From Mariniblastus fucicola (GTDB lineage Bacteria; Planctomycetota; Planctomycetia; Pirellulales; Pirellulaceae), in contig NZ_CP042912.1 in NCBI RefSeq assembly GCF_008087665.1, forward strand, positions 5,642,001 to 5,706,000: a stretch of 64,000 bases of DNA. The letters are read 5' to 3'. Positions within the stretch are counted from its first letter, which is position 1. Each line of letters starts with the position of its first letter. Positions 9,737-18,012 of the stretch are shown in pieces. The position numbers and the translations under genes were made by a program. Below the pieces are notes generated by a model. The model saw only the letters and a program-made list of their open reading frames with translations. It was not told where the DNA came from and made no database searches.

Positions 9737-10852
9737 ATGAAAGGCTTCCAGTTTCTCATCTTTGTCATTTTGACGTTTTGCTGTTGGGGGCTTTACGGCC
9801 CGCTGCTGCATGTCGGGCAGGGAATCATGGGTGGCGAAGGCGGGAAGAGCATGCTCCGCCCCTTCATCTGCGTCGGAGTTGCCTATTTCGCAATCGCGGT
9901 TCTATTCCCAATTTTCATCCTGGTCACCAAGGGCGAAAAAGGACACTGGTCTGCAAACGGATTCTTCTGGTCGTTCATCGCCGGGCTCGTCGGCGCCGTA
10001 GGAGCACTTGGGATTATTCTGGCCTTCAAGTTTAACGGCAAGCCTTCATACGTCATGCCTTTGGTGTTTGGAATGGCTCCGATCGTCAACACATTTGTCA
10101 CCATGCTGATGGCTCGAACCTTCAAACAGGCGTCGGCAGTTTTCTATCTTGGGATTTTGATCGTCGCAGTCGGGGCAGCAGGTGTTTTGATTTTCAAACC
10201 ATCCAAAGCCAAACCTGCTGTCGACGAACCGCCAGCTCAAGTGGTTGTCGTCGATTCGCTAGAAAGCCAATTTGTAGCGACCACGATTGACGAAGATGCC
10301 GACACAGGCAATGAAGAAACTCCTGCCGGATCGATCCTGTGGGTCACGTTAAGCATCGCGTTGACTGCCGTTTGTTGGGGAGCCTACGGACCGGTTCTGC
10401 ACAAAGGCCAGCTTAAAATGGGCGGTAGCCGACTCAGGCCGTTTCTCTGCGTAGGATTGGCATACTTTGCGATCGCGGTCGTCGGCCCGATGCTGATGCT
10501 GTCCGGATTTCCGGAACCAGGAGGTTGGTATACGACCGGAATCATTTGGTCTCTGGGCGCCGGCGCCGCTGGTGCGATTGGAGCACTCGGGATCATCTAC
10601 GCTTTCAACTTTGGAGGCAAACCACTTTTTATCATGCCGCTGGTATTCGGTTTTGCTCCTGTGGTTAACACATTAACAACGATTTTCACCGACAATCTGT
10701 TTGGTCGCGTCAACAACATGTTCTTTGCCTCGCTGGCGATGGTGATCGTTGGCGCTGTCATGGTGCTGGTGTTCTCTCCCCGGGGCAAGCCACCTGCGAA
10801 ACCTGTCGTCAAACAGCCAGAAACGGACGAATCGGAATCAGTCGCCAGCTAG
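9737..10852 (+). CDS. Ten-helix membrane protein with internal duplication (DMT-like)
   Basis: The polytopic protein is about 371 aa, made of two similar halves joined by a hydrophilic linker rich in D and E (about residues 155-205). Each half has about five membrane segments and begins with the same sequence: FCCWGLYGPLLHVGQ in half 1 and AVCWGAYGPVLHKGQ in half 2. In both, LRPF(I/L)CVG(V/L)AYFAIAV follows, then GALGII(L/Y)AF(K/N)F and MPLVFG(M/F)AP(I/V)VNT. The 5+5 layout resembles drug/metabolite (EamA/RhaT-type) transporters, but substrate and family membership are unproven. An earlier in-frame start exists at 9677; the ATG at 9737 puts a membrane segment right after Met-Lys and is preferred. 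The next gene begins 12 bp after its stop. Confidence 0.75.
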   Translation: MKGFQFLIFVILTFCCWGLYGPLLHVGQGIMGGEGGKSMLRPFICVGVAYFAIAVLFPIFILVTKGEKGHWSANGFFWSFIAGLVGAVGALGIILAFKFNGKPSYVMPLVFGMAPIVNTFVTMLMARTFKQASAVFYLGILIVAVGAAGVLIFKPSKAKPAVDEPPAQVVVVDSLESQFVATTIDEDADTGNEETPAGSILWVTLSIALTAVCWGAYGPVLHKGQLKMGGSRLRPFLCVGLAYFAIAVVGPMLMLSGFPEPGGWYTTGIIWSLGAGAAGAIGALGIIYAFNFGGKPLFIMPLVFGFAPVVNTLTTIFTDNLFGRVNNMFFASLAMVIVGAVMVLVFSPRGKPPAKPVVKQPETDESESVAS

Positions 10853-10864
10853 GAGTTAGCTTTC

Positions 10865-11233
10865 ATGACCGAACCCATGACAGATCGACAGCGTGTTGTC
10901 GAAATCGATCAACTGCTTAGCCACGTCTGGATGGTACGCACCTTCCTCAAGCACAGCGAAGAGGCTGAGGAAGATGATGAACTGTGCGAGGTGCACCGCA
11001 CACTGTATGACTACATGCTGGCTCTCGGAGGCCCGCTCAAGGATGGCGACGACGCGAAGTATCTCAAGCAGGCAAAGAAGAAACTGAAGAAACTCCGGAA
11101 CGCGACGGAGCTGTTTCTTGAGATTCAGCCAGAGATTTCTTCGCACACAAACTTTCAGATGGCTGCTGCGTCGTTGAAGCTTGCGGTCGATCAAGTCGCA
11201 TTGCTTGTTCGTCCGCCATCGAACGAGGCGTAG
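10865..11233 (+). CDS. Conserved hypothetical small helical protein
   Basis: The 122-aa acidic, probably all-helical protein has no signal peptide or membrane segment. It is predicted to be two or three amphipathic helices, with a Lys-rich stretch KYLKQAKKKLKKLRN in the middle. I do not recognise the family. The start is supported by GGAG in the spacer after the preceding stop. It lies 12 bp downstream of the duplicated membrane protein and probably shares its mRNA. It is convergent with the site-2 protease gene. Confidence 0.7.
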   Translation: MTEPMTDRQRVVEIDQLLSHVWMVRTFLKHSEEAEEDDELCEVHRTLYDYMLALGGPLKDGDDAKYLKQAKKKLKKLRNATELFLEIQPEISSHTNFQMAAASLKLAVDQVALLVRPPSNEA

Positions 11234-11254
11234 CTCGCAGACTCGGCGACGCGA

Positions 11255-11278
11255 TTCAAGCTGCTAGTTGAGCTTGAA
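11255..11278. terminator. Hairpin between convergent genes
   Basis: TTCAAGCT and AGCTTGAA form an 8-bp perfect stem around an 8-nt loop between the small helical gene (+) and the site-2 protease gene (-), overlapping the last codons of the latter. Only AAAA follows on the plus strand and no U-run on either transcript, so terminator function is tentative. Confidence 0.35.
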
Positions 11279-12247
11279 AATCAACGGCGGGAAGCACAGG
11301 ATCGGAATCACCAGCGACGTTACTCCCAGCGTCCAACGAACCGGCCCCAGAGCCACGCGATCGTCTCGCGTGGGAGGATGGTCCGTTCCCACCAACAACA
11401 GCAGCACAACCATAATCACCAGCATGAAGCTCTGGTGGTAAACCATGAATGCGATGGCAAATACAAGCGTCAGCCTCGCGATGACGTGAGCTGTTTTTCC
11501 GAAGAGCGTGTAAGTCACGTGGCCACCGTCGAGCTGTCCGACCGGCATCATGTTCAAACCGGTAATCAGCATCCCCACCCAACCGGCCACGAACAACGGA
11601 TTGAGCTGATTCAACCAGACGACTTTACCGGCCGAATAACCTGGTACCTGTGAACTTTCGGCAAACCACTGCATCACCAACGGCAACCGAAATCCGATTC
11701 CGCCATAAGGTTGCGTGGTCAGGTCCAACTGGGCGACTCCAAACCAGGCAATGGGCACCGCGACAACCAGACCGGCGATCGGACCGGCGATGCCAATGTC
11801 GAATATCTGCTTTCGATCCGCGATGTAGCCCTGCATCCCAATCACCGCGCCGAGCGTGCCAATCGGATTGAGCGGAAACGGAAGAAAGAACGGCAGCGAA
11901 GCTGGAACTTTGTAGATCAGTGTCCCCACAAAGTGACCCATTTCGTGAACGAAGAGAATCAGCAACACGGCTGTCATATAAATCAGGCCCGAGTCCCAGT
12001 TTTCCAGGATTAAGAGTCGCAGATTCATCATCGATTCAGCAACGAAAGATTCGTCCTGCAAGAACGCACCGGCCAACTGCTCGATGGGCCCGAACGGATT
12101 CCATTTCGTCACGCCGACCCAAAACGTCGACATGCACGTCAAAAGGAAAAGAATGACGGGCAGCATTACTCTGCGGCGTCGAACTGGCGGCCAAACTCCA
12201 AAATCGCCAGGATCTTCCTGCGCATCGCTCAAATCATGTTGCCTCAT
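11264..12247 (-). CDS. Site-2 protease (M50) family membrane metalloprotease
   Basis: The protein is an intramembrane zinc protease of about 327 aa. The zinc-binding motif FVHEMGHFVG lies in a membrane segment in the first half, and the third ligand is in the MPVGQLDGGH motif of a later membrane segment. About six hydrophobic segments are visible. A cytosolic N-terminal tail precedes the first one. The frame continues upstream to a TTG at 12280; the ATG at 12247 is preferred but has no good ribosome-binding site. Family members cleave membrane-anchored anti-sigma factors or signal-peptide remnants; the substrate cannot be read from the neighbourhood. Confidence 0.85.
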   Translation of the reverse strand: MRQHDLSDAQEDPGDFGVWPPVRRRRVMLPVILFLLTCMSTFWVGVTKWNPFGPIEQLAGAFLQDESFVAESMMNLRLLILENWDSGLIYMTAVLLILFVHEMGHFVGTLIYKVPASLPFFLPFPLNPIGTLGAVIGMQGYIADRKQIFDIGIAGPIAGLVVAVPIAWFGVAQLDLTTQPYGGIGFRLPLVMQWFAESSQVPGYSAGKVVWLNQLNPLFVAGWVGMLITGLNMMPVGQLDGGHVTYTLFGKTAHVIARLTLVFAIAFMVYHQSFMLVIMVVLLLLVGTDHPPTRDDRVALGPVRWTLGVTSLVIPILCFPPLIFKLN

Positions 12248-12742
12248 GCCAAAAGGATACACGACGTACGGAACTCGCAAAGAGCCGTTTGAGCTTCGTT
12301 CCCAGAACGCTGTTGATCAGGCAACAGGTTTTAGCCTTCCGCCGAGTTTTGGTCGAATGATTGAATGGGTAAGCCAGTTGCAGCAACGCAACAATTCAGT
12401 CCGCGCATAAAAAATGCGATCGACGACGGGGATTATGTCGCGACCGCATTTGGTGGGAAATGTAAGCGGGCGTGCCCTTGAGACGGCGGATGGGATGAGA
12501 ACGCTGAGGGCAGTGTTGCCCGCTTACGTTTTTTCTTTATTGCAAAGCCTATGCCAAACCTGAAACCCTTTTCAAAAGTTTATAAACCGGGGTTTTGGGG
12601 ACGTTTTGGCTCAAGTATCAGACACTTCGCCCTGACACGATCTCGAATTGAGACAGTTCATGTCGTAACGAGACAGAATTGCTATCGAAAAGAGAGCGTG
12701 AGGCTCTTTTGCCAAGACATCGCGGGGCACATTGATGACTGG
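12248..12742. other. Intergenic region without a supported gene
   Basis: About 495 bp lie between the site-2 protease and TVP38-like genes, both on the minus strand. The only structure seen is the long hairpin at 12462-12527. ORFs crossing the region lack family similarity and overlap the neighbouring genes. The promoter of the protease gene should be here. Confidence 0.6.
12462..12536 (+). terminator. Long hairpin followed by T-run
   Basis: GTAAGCGGGC (12462-12471) pairs perfectly with GCCCGCTTAC (12518-12527). An inner pairing of GCCCT (12474-12478) with AGGGC (12507-12511) follows, and GTTTTTTC comes straight after on the plus strand. No plus-strand gene is present just upstream, so it is either the terminator of an unannotated small plus-strand RNA or a dispersed hairpin repeat. 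Confidence 0.45.
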
Positions 12743-13495
12743 CTAAGTGACCGGTTGGCTGCGAAAGATTTGTGTCAGCTTCTTCACTGCGAGAGGAAAA
12801 ACCCCCAGCAGGGCAAAAGCGATTGTCAGCTGAATGATCTGGCTGCTGGTGAAAACCGCGCCCAGACCATCCTCGCTGATCGTCTTCAGGCTCGGGATTC
12901 GCGACCCGGCATAGCAATACATTGCAGTACCGGCCAACATTCCTAACTGACTGACCCACCAAAAGGTGAACGTTTTGAGGCGCGTCAGGCCCATCACGGC
13001 GTTGATAACGAAGAATGGAACCGCCGGAACCAGCCGTAAAGTGAACAGATAGAACGCGCCTTCCTCGTCGAGTGCTTCGCTGAAGTCGGCCAGTTTCTCG
13101 CCGAACTTGGACTCGATCCAGTCCCGAAAGAGGTAGCGACTGATCAAAAATGCCATCGTTGCACCAGTCGTCGACGCGAAACTGATCAGCACCAGGCTGA
13201 TCGGAAACCCAAAGAACCAGGCGTAGACCAACGAAAGGACAACTGCGCCGGGAATCGACAGACCCGTGACGACCACATAGATCAGAAACGCGATCGCAAT
13301 TACCAATGCGGGCGAGGACTGGTAAAATGATTTCAGAGCAGATTCTTTTTCGGCCAGGAATTCGATGCTGAGATATTGCCGGCTGAACCAGAATGCCACC
13401 AGTGTGGCGAAAGCAACCACGCCCAGCAGGATCAGCTTCCGCGACGAGCCTGAATTCGCATTCAAATCATTCTTGATTGTCGGACTGGAATTCAT
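12743..13495 (-). CDS. TVP38/TMEM64 family membrane protein (VTT domain)
   Basis: The 250-aa inner-membrane protein is of the YdjX/DedA-like VTT superfamily. A single membrane segment near residues 20-38 is followed by a soluble stretch. The VTT core then shows FYQSSPALVIAIAFLIYVV, SIPGAVVLSLVYAWFFG, the STTGATMAFLISRYLFRDWI loop and the LFTLRLVPAVPFFVINAVMGL re-entrant motif, then two more helices. VTT proteins include lipid scramblases and flippases and determinants of envelope homeostasis; no exact role is assigned. It is divergent from the exported MsrB with an 80-bp gap. Confidence 0.83.
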   Translation of the reverse strand: MNSSPTIKNDLNANSGSSRKLILLGVVAFATLVAFWFSRQYLSIEFLAEKESALKSFYQSSPALVIAIAFLIYVVVTGLSIPGAVVLSLVYAWFFGFPISLVLISFASTTGATMAFLISRYLFRDWIESKFGEKLADFSEALDEEGAFYLFTLRLVPAVPFFVINAVMGLTRLKTFTFWWVSQLGMLAGTAMYCYAGSRIPSLKTISEDGLGAVFTSSQIIQLTIAFALLGVFPLAVKKLTQIFRSQPVT

Positions 13496-13574
13496 GCGGT
13501 TTACCTACAGACACATTTAAGACATTCAATTCGGTTTTGAGCCAAGCCGGGTTCCGAACCACGGAGAAACGCAC

Positions 13575-14378
13575 ATGAACAACACGAAAAGAATATTGAT
13601 TCCTCTAATTGTGATCGCCGGACTTGGTTTATTGACTTTTGTCATTGTGAATCAGGGAATTGGTCAGCAACAGGTGGAGACTCCTTCTTCGCGGCCTGCA
13701 AACACGAAACAGACTGCGACCGCGACCGACGGCGAAGCCGCAAATTCAAAAGTCGTCAAAACGGAGGCTCAATGGAAAGCTCAGCTAACTCCGCTCCAGT
13801 TTCACGTGACTCGCGAGAAAGGTACCGAACGAGCCTATACGGGAACCTCTTGGGACAACAAGAAGGAAGGAACCTACCGATGCATTTGTTGCGATCAACC
13901 GTTGTTCGCATCGTCGACGAAATTTAAATCCGGAACCGGCTGGCCGAGCTTTTACAGACCGATCGACAAAACAGCAATTGCTGACGTCGCTGACAATAGC
14001 TGGGGAATGGTTCGAACAGAAACCATTTGCAGTCGCTGTGATGCACACCTTGGGCATGTTTTCGACGACGGTCCGGCTCCCACGGGATTGCGATATTGCA
14101 TGAACTCGGCGTCCTTGAAGTTCGTCGAGAAGGGCTCCGAGGAGGAGCAGGATTCGGACGCGGACGCAACAGATTCCTCTGCGAAAGCCGGCGACATTAG
14201 CGATTCGATCATTCCGCTTGGCGCTATGCAAGGCAGTGGCTCGAAACAGCAAGGCAGTAGCTCAAAGTCGCAAGGCAGCGGCAGCAAAGTTGTTGCCCCG
14301 GAGAAAACTTCTGAAACAGATGGGAAGCCTGACGCAGGCACGGACAAAGACGTTGTCACCGAGAAAAAACCATCGTAA
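13575..14378 (+). CDS. msrB: Exported peptide-methionine (R)-S-oxide reductase
   Basis: The protein reduces methionine-R-sulfoxide in proteins. An N-terminal hydrophobic segment (about 7-27) acts as a signal or anchor, so it works outside the cytoplasm. The MsrB domain (about residues 58-180) has zinc-binding CICC and CSRC, the [11 protein letters not shown] motif, the [10 protein letters not shown] motif and the catalytic Cys in [13 protein letters not shown]. The 80-residue tail is low-complexity and hydrophilic, with repeated QGSGSK/QGSSSK units and an acidic and Lys-rich end. The tail is not part of the family and may be a linker or envelope-binding region. The gene ends in a bidirectional terminator. 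Confidence 0.93.
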   Translation: MNNTKRILIPLIVIAGLGLLTFVIVNQGIGQQQVETPSSRPANTKQTATATDGEAANSKVVKTEAQWKAQLTPLQFHVTREKGTERAYTGTSWDNKKEGTYRCICCDQPLFASSTKFKSGTGWPSFYRPIDKTAIADVADNSWGMVRTETICSRCDAHLGHVFDDGPAPTGLRYCMNSASLKFVEKGSEEEQDSDADATDSSAKAGDISDSIIPLGAMQGSGSKQQGSSSKSQGSGSKVVAPEKTSETDGKPDAGTDKDVVTEKKPS

Positions 14379-14510
14379 GTTGTTCCCGAAGCCTAAATTT
14401 TGAAGCGAAATCGAAGGTTGTCGATCTGTAAAAGATGCCGCGAGAAACCTCGAAAAACCAAGGTCCGTTGATTCGGTTTAAATAATCACCCCAAACTTGC
14501 AGCGCGCAAA

Positions 14511-14550
14511 AAAACCGGAAGCCAATCAAATGGCTTCCGGTTTTGTTTTC
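14511..14550. terminator. Bidirectional rho-independent terminator
   Basis: AAAACCGGAAGCCA and TGGCTTCCGGTTTT form a perfect 14-bp stem around a 6-nt loop (14525-14530). T-rich tracts follow on both strands. It separates the convergent msrB (+) and NRDE-family (-) genes and can serve both. Confidence 0.9.
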
Positions 14551-14598
14551 GTTCGAGCTTTCGGATCAATGAGGCCGAGGCTCGAATATGATCACAAC

Positions 14599-15387
14599 CT
14601 AAACGTTTGCGGCAGCAGCATTTGCTTTCGCTCGCGCCTCACGCAATCCACGGCTGAGGATGTCACGAAGCATCGGAGAATAATCTTCGTACTTGGCTTC
14701 GTCCGGAGCACCGTTGGCGTACTGATAAATCGCATCGCGTGGCTTTTTGCCAACAGCGATCAAAGTCGAACTAACAGTGCCGAAATCTTCTTCGCGGACC
14801 ACCATACTCGGGCGATCAGGAGCAATCGGGGACCGAGCCAGGACTTTGCTGGCGATTGCCAGAAACTTCACAGGCGAATCAAGCGTCTGCAGCGTTAGCA
14901 GTCGCTGAGCCATCGAGCCACGAGCATCTTTGCGATCGTTGACGTCACGGTCGGTGACAATCGAAAGGCCTTGCTCCAACTCACAAGCGTTCAAATCGTT
15001 GCCGGCGTGAACCACCCAGCCTGACTCAGGATCGGCGATCACAAAGTTGGCTCCGCGATATTGCCCAGTATGAAGCTCGTCCATCGCAAGATTAAGTCCA
15101 TCACGAGCCGAACCTGATTTGAGGATTTCACGAACGAGTAATTTTCGTGATTTCAGATTCGATTGAGCTTCGCCACGCTTGTTGCGTGAAGTCATTCCGA
15201 CAAACAATCCGTTTTGGTTGATGCCCAGACAAGTGCCGCCGTTTTGGTCAGGACTGGCAAGAACTCTTGGTTTGCCAGACTGTATCGATGGCGATGGAAA
15301 GATTTGATCGAGCGGCGAGTCGCGGTTGAAAGCTACGAGGATTGGGGCTTCAGGAACAAGGTGATATACGATTGCCAGAAGGCTCAT
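14599..15387 (-). CDS. NRDE/TANGO2-like family protein
   Basis: The 262-aa protein is of the NRDE family (Ntn-hydrolase-like fold, named for its N-terminal Asn-Arg-Asp-Glu). The N-terminus has VAFNRDSPLDQ, in which the Glu of NRDE is replaced by Ser. The family pattern GGTCLGINQNGLFVGMTSRN follows, then FVIADPESGWVVHAG and LSIVTDRDVND. The molecular function of the family is unsettled; eukaryotic TANGO2 is linked to heme and lipid handling. A GTG at 15396 is an alternative start. It ends against the bidirectional terminator shared with msrB. Confidence 0.75.
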   Translation of the reverse strand: MSLLAIVYHLVPEAPILVAFNRDSPLDQIFPSPSIQSGKPRVLASPDQNGGTCLGINQNGLFVGMTSRNKRGEAQSNLKSRKLLVREILKSGSARDGLNLAMDELHTGQYRGANFVIADPESGWVVHAGNDLNACELEQGLSIVTDRDVNDRKDARGSMAQRLLTLQTLDSPVKFLAIASKVLARSPIAPDRPSMVVREEDFGTVSSTLIAVGKKPRDAIYQYANGAPDEAKYEDYSPMLRDILSRGLREARAKANAAAANV

Positions 15388-15758
15388 GGGCGTCACTTTT
15401 CAAAGATCGTCGTTGGTCCATTAACTCAGTTCCGGATCATGAACCGAAACTGCTACTGGTCTCCGCCAGCGGTCCGGTCAATCTATCCGAATCCCTATCA
15501 CCTGACACCCTAAAAAGCGGGGAACGAGGTCGAATCCATGCCAAATTTGCAGCGTTAACCACGAAAATCAGGGTTAATGTTGGTCCATCCCACCTAAAGT
15601 CTCACCAACTGTCGACAACTTTTGAACAAGTTTTGAACATCCAGCAAACAACTGCAGCGATGAGTCCAACAGGGTGAATCGAGCGTTGTATTGCTAGCGT
15701 GCAATACTTGCAAACATTGGCATCGAAGGATGAAGCAGATCTCGTTATCGTCCCGGTT
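15388..15758. other. Intergenic region between divergent genes
   Basis: About 370 bp lie between the NRDE-family gene and the FabH-like gene. No ORF with family similarity and no RNA motif was recognised. It must hold the divergent promoters; no convincing -35/-10 pair could be assigned. Confidence 0.5.
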
Positions 15759-16886
15759 ATGTCCAACACGATCCCACCCGACGCGGTCCACGGCCCCATC
15801 TTCCCAGTTCCACTCAGCAAGGAAGCTCTTTCCCGACGTGTGAAAGAGATTGCCGGACCGCTCGCGCGTAGAGCAGCTGCGAAACCCCGCAAATCGCTTC
15901 CCGGCATACGCGTCATGGGGACGGGAATCGCGACCGGATCGCAAAAGATAGACAACTGTCAGCTTGCAGAATTAGGCTGCGACAGCGACTGGATCGTTCA
16001 AAGAACAGGCATTCAGTCCCGCTTTCACACCGGCGAAGATCAGGCAGTAAGCGATATGTGCATCGCCGCAGCCAAACAGTGTCTGGCAAATGCGAAAGTC
16101 GACCCCAAAACAATCGATTTGATCGTGATTGGCACGATGACCGCGGATCACGCGAGCCCATCGACCGCCTGCATGGTCCAAGCGGCTTTGGATTGCCCGG
16201 CGATGGCGATGGATCTCAACGCAGCGTGCTCAGGCTTCGTCTACAGCATGATTACGGCCAGCCAATTCATTACCACCGGTAGCGCGAAACGTGCTCTGGT
16301 CGTCGGTGCGGACATGATCTCGATGCTGACTGATCCGAAAGATCTCAAAACCTATCCGCTATTCGGTGACGGAGCAGGCGCCGTTCTGCTGACGTCGGAC
16401 ACGAATCCTGATCAACACAGCGCTTCAGGAATCCTGGACTTTCATCTTGCGGCCGAAGGAAAGCTGGGCCACACGCTGCTGGTTCCGGCCGGAGGATCGC
16501 GATTGCCGCTGTCGCAGGACGTTCTCGACAATCGGATGCAGTACCTGAAGATGGATGGACGCCCTGTTTTCAAATGGGCGGTTCGCACCATTCCCGAAGC
16601 CGTGCATGGAGCATTGGATCGGACTGGGATGACGCTGGACGACATCGACGTGATCATTCCGCATCAGGCCAACATTCGCATTATCGACGCGGCGATCGAA
16701 ACGCTGGGCATTCCAAGCGAAAAAGTATTCGTGAACGTCGATCGTTACGGGAATACTTCAGCAGCAAGCATCCCGATCGCGTTGCACGAAGCGGTCGAAC
16801 AGGGACGAATCGAACGAGGCAGCAATGTTTTGCTGGTCGGATTCGGAGCCGGACTGACTTGGGGAAGCTGTTTGTTACGTTGGTAG
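15759..16886 (+). CDS. 3-oxoacyl-ACP synthase III (FabH/KASIII-type)
   Basis: The thiolase-fold condensing enzyme has a complete Cys-His-Asn set: DLNAACSGF (Cys157 from this start), PHQANIRI and YGNTSAASIP. The C-terminal G-F-GAGLTWGS motif is also intact. The normal FabH body begins at GIRVMGTGIATG. Before it lies an unusual extension of about 50 residues, proline- and basic-rich, or about 70 if the GTG at 15699 is used. Neither start has a clear ribosome-binding site. Family members condense acetyl- or acyl-CoA with malonyl-ACP to begin fatty acid synthesis. No other fab genes adjoin it, so a specialised starter role cannot be excluded. It is convergent with the OxyR-like gene, 9 bp apart. 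Confidence 0.87.
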   Translation: MSNTIPPDAVHGPIFPVPLSKEALSRRVKEIAGPLARRAAAKPRKSLPGIRVMGTGIATGSQKIDNCQLAELGCDSDWIVQRTGIQSRFHTGEDQAVSDMCIAAAKQCLANAKVDPKTIDLIVIGTMTADHASPSTACMVQAALDCPAMAMDLNAACSGFVYSMITASQFITTGSAKRALVVGADMISMLTDPKDLKTYPLFGDGAGAVLLTSDTNPDQHSASGILDFHLAAEGKLGHTLLVPAGGSRLPLSQDVLDNRMQYLKMDGRPVFKWAVRTIPEAVHGALDRTGMTLDDIDVIIPHQANIRIIDAAIETLGIPSEKVFVNVDRYGNTSAASIPIALHEAVEQGRIERGSNVLLVGFGAGLTWGSCLLRW

Positions 16887-16895
16887 CGACACGAC

Positions 16896-17822
16896 TCAGC
16901 CAGCAGCGACTTCTTCAAAGCTTGACGCAAAGTCGTAGCCTTCACAGAACTCTCGAACTGACTCGATGAAGTTCTTCTGCAGTTGCCCCTGAAAGCGGTA
17001 GGGATTCCAGCAAACAGCAACGGTACGAGTTGGCTGTTCGCCTTTGATCTTTCGATAGACCACGCGCCCATCGACGTTCTGACGCGTCGCCATGGCAGGG
17101 ACGAACGACAGCCCGTGTCCCATCGCGACGAGATTCTGTACGGTGATCAGCTGTTCGATTCGCGTGGTGCCAATCGGCTGAAAGCTTTTCCCGTTGCAAA
17201 AACTCTCGATGGAATCCGTCAGGCAATGCGTGTCGCCAAGAAACACGAACGGTTCTTCGTTGAAATCTTCAATCCTGACTTCAGGAATCTCTGCCAACCG
17301 ATGATTGGCCGGAACCGCCAGGTAAAGAGGCTCTTCGAAAAGCGGTTCGACTTTCAAATACTTGGACTTTGCCGGCATCGTCAGGAAGCCCAAATCGACT
17401 TCACCGTTGGAGACGCGTTTCATCAGGACTTCAGATGAGTCTTCCGAAACGACCATGCTGGCTTTGGGGAACTGGTCGCCGACTTTACGCAACACAATCG
17501 GCAACATGTAGGGCGCCACCGTTGGAACAGCCCCGATGCAAATCTGACCGGTTTCGCCATCGTCCGTGATCCGACGCTTGGCATCCTCAACCAAAAACAG
17601 AATTTGTTCGGCCTTGTTATGTAGCAACTGACCGGCGGGTGTGAGGCGAATCGTTCGCCCCTGTCGCTCAAAAAGTGGTTGCCCAAGCTCGCGCTCAAGC
17701 TTGCCAATCTGCTGACTTAACGCGGGCTGAGATACCAGGCAGTCCTCTGCTGCCTTTGTAAAACTGCGATGCTCGACAATCTTGCTGAAGTACCGGAGTT
17801 GACCGACGTCCATTTTCATCAC
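16896..17822 (-). CDS. LysR-family regulator, OxyR-like
   Basis: The 308-aa regulator has an N-terminal winged helix-turn-helix (about 4-65, with SFTKAAEDCLVSQPALSQQI) and a LysR substrate domain (about 95-300). In the sensor domain, Cys200 and Cys209 occur in DTHCLTD...SFC, nine residues apart. This is the spacing and context (HCLxD, FC) of the peroxide-sensing Cys199/Cys208 pair of E. coli OxyR. The MGHGLSFVPAMA motif also fits OxyR. It is therefore probably a peroxide-responsive activator. No catalase or peroxidase gene adjoins it; the nearest redox genes are msrB (13.6 kb) and the peroxiredoxin at 46 kb. Confidence 0.87.
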   Translation of the reverse strand: MMKMDVGQLRYFSKIVEHRSFTKAAEDCLVSQPALSQQIGKLERELGQPLFERQGRTIRLTPAGQLLHNKAEQILFLVEDAKRRITDDGETGQICIGAVPTVAPYMLPIVLRKVGDQFPKASMVVSEDSSEVLMKRVSNGEVDLGFLTMPAKSKYLKVEPLFEEPLYLAVPANHRLAEIPEVRIEDFNEEPFVFLGDTHCLTDSIESFCNGKSFQPIGTTRIEQLITVQNLVAMGHGLSFVPAMATRQNVDGRVVYRKIKGEQPTRTVAVCWNPYRFQGQLQKNFIESVREFCEGYDFASSFEEVAAG

Positions 17823-18012
17823 CTTGCAAGTTTAGAATGCTCAGTTTGCTTCGACGTTGAGCTGCACCTTATTCATTATGAAGGATCAGAATTCGAGATG
17901 CAAACAATCGGATGACTTTTTACCGTCTTTGTATCCAGCTAAAATGAGCCGAATGAATTACTTCCTCGCAGAGCCGAAGTTCGCCAAACTAACGATCCAA
18001 CGGTTTCTGATG

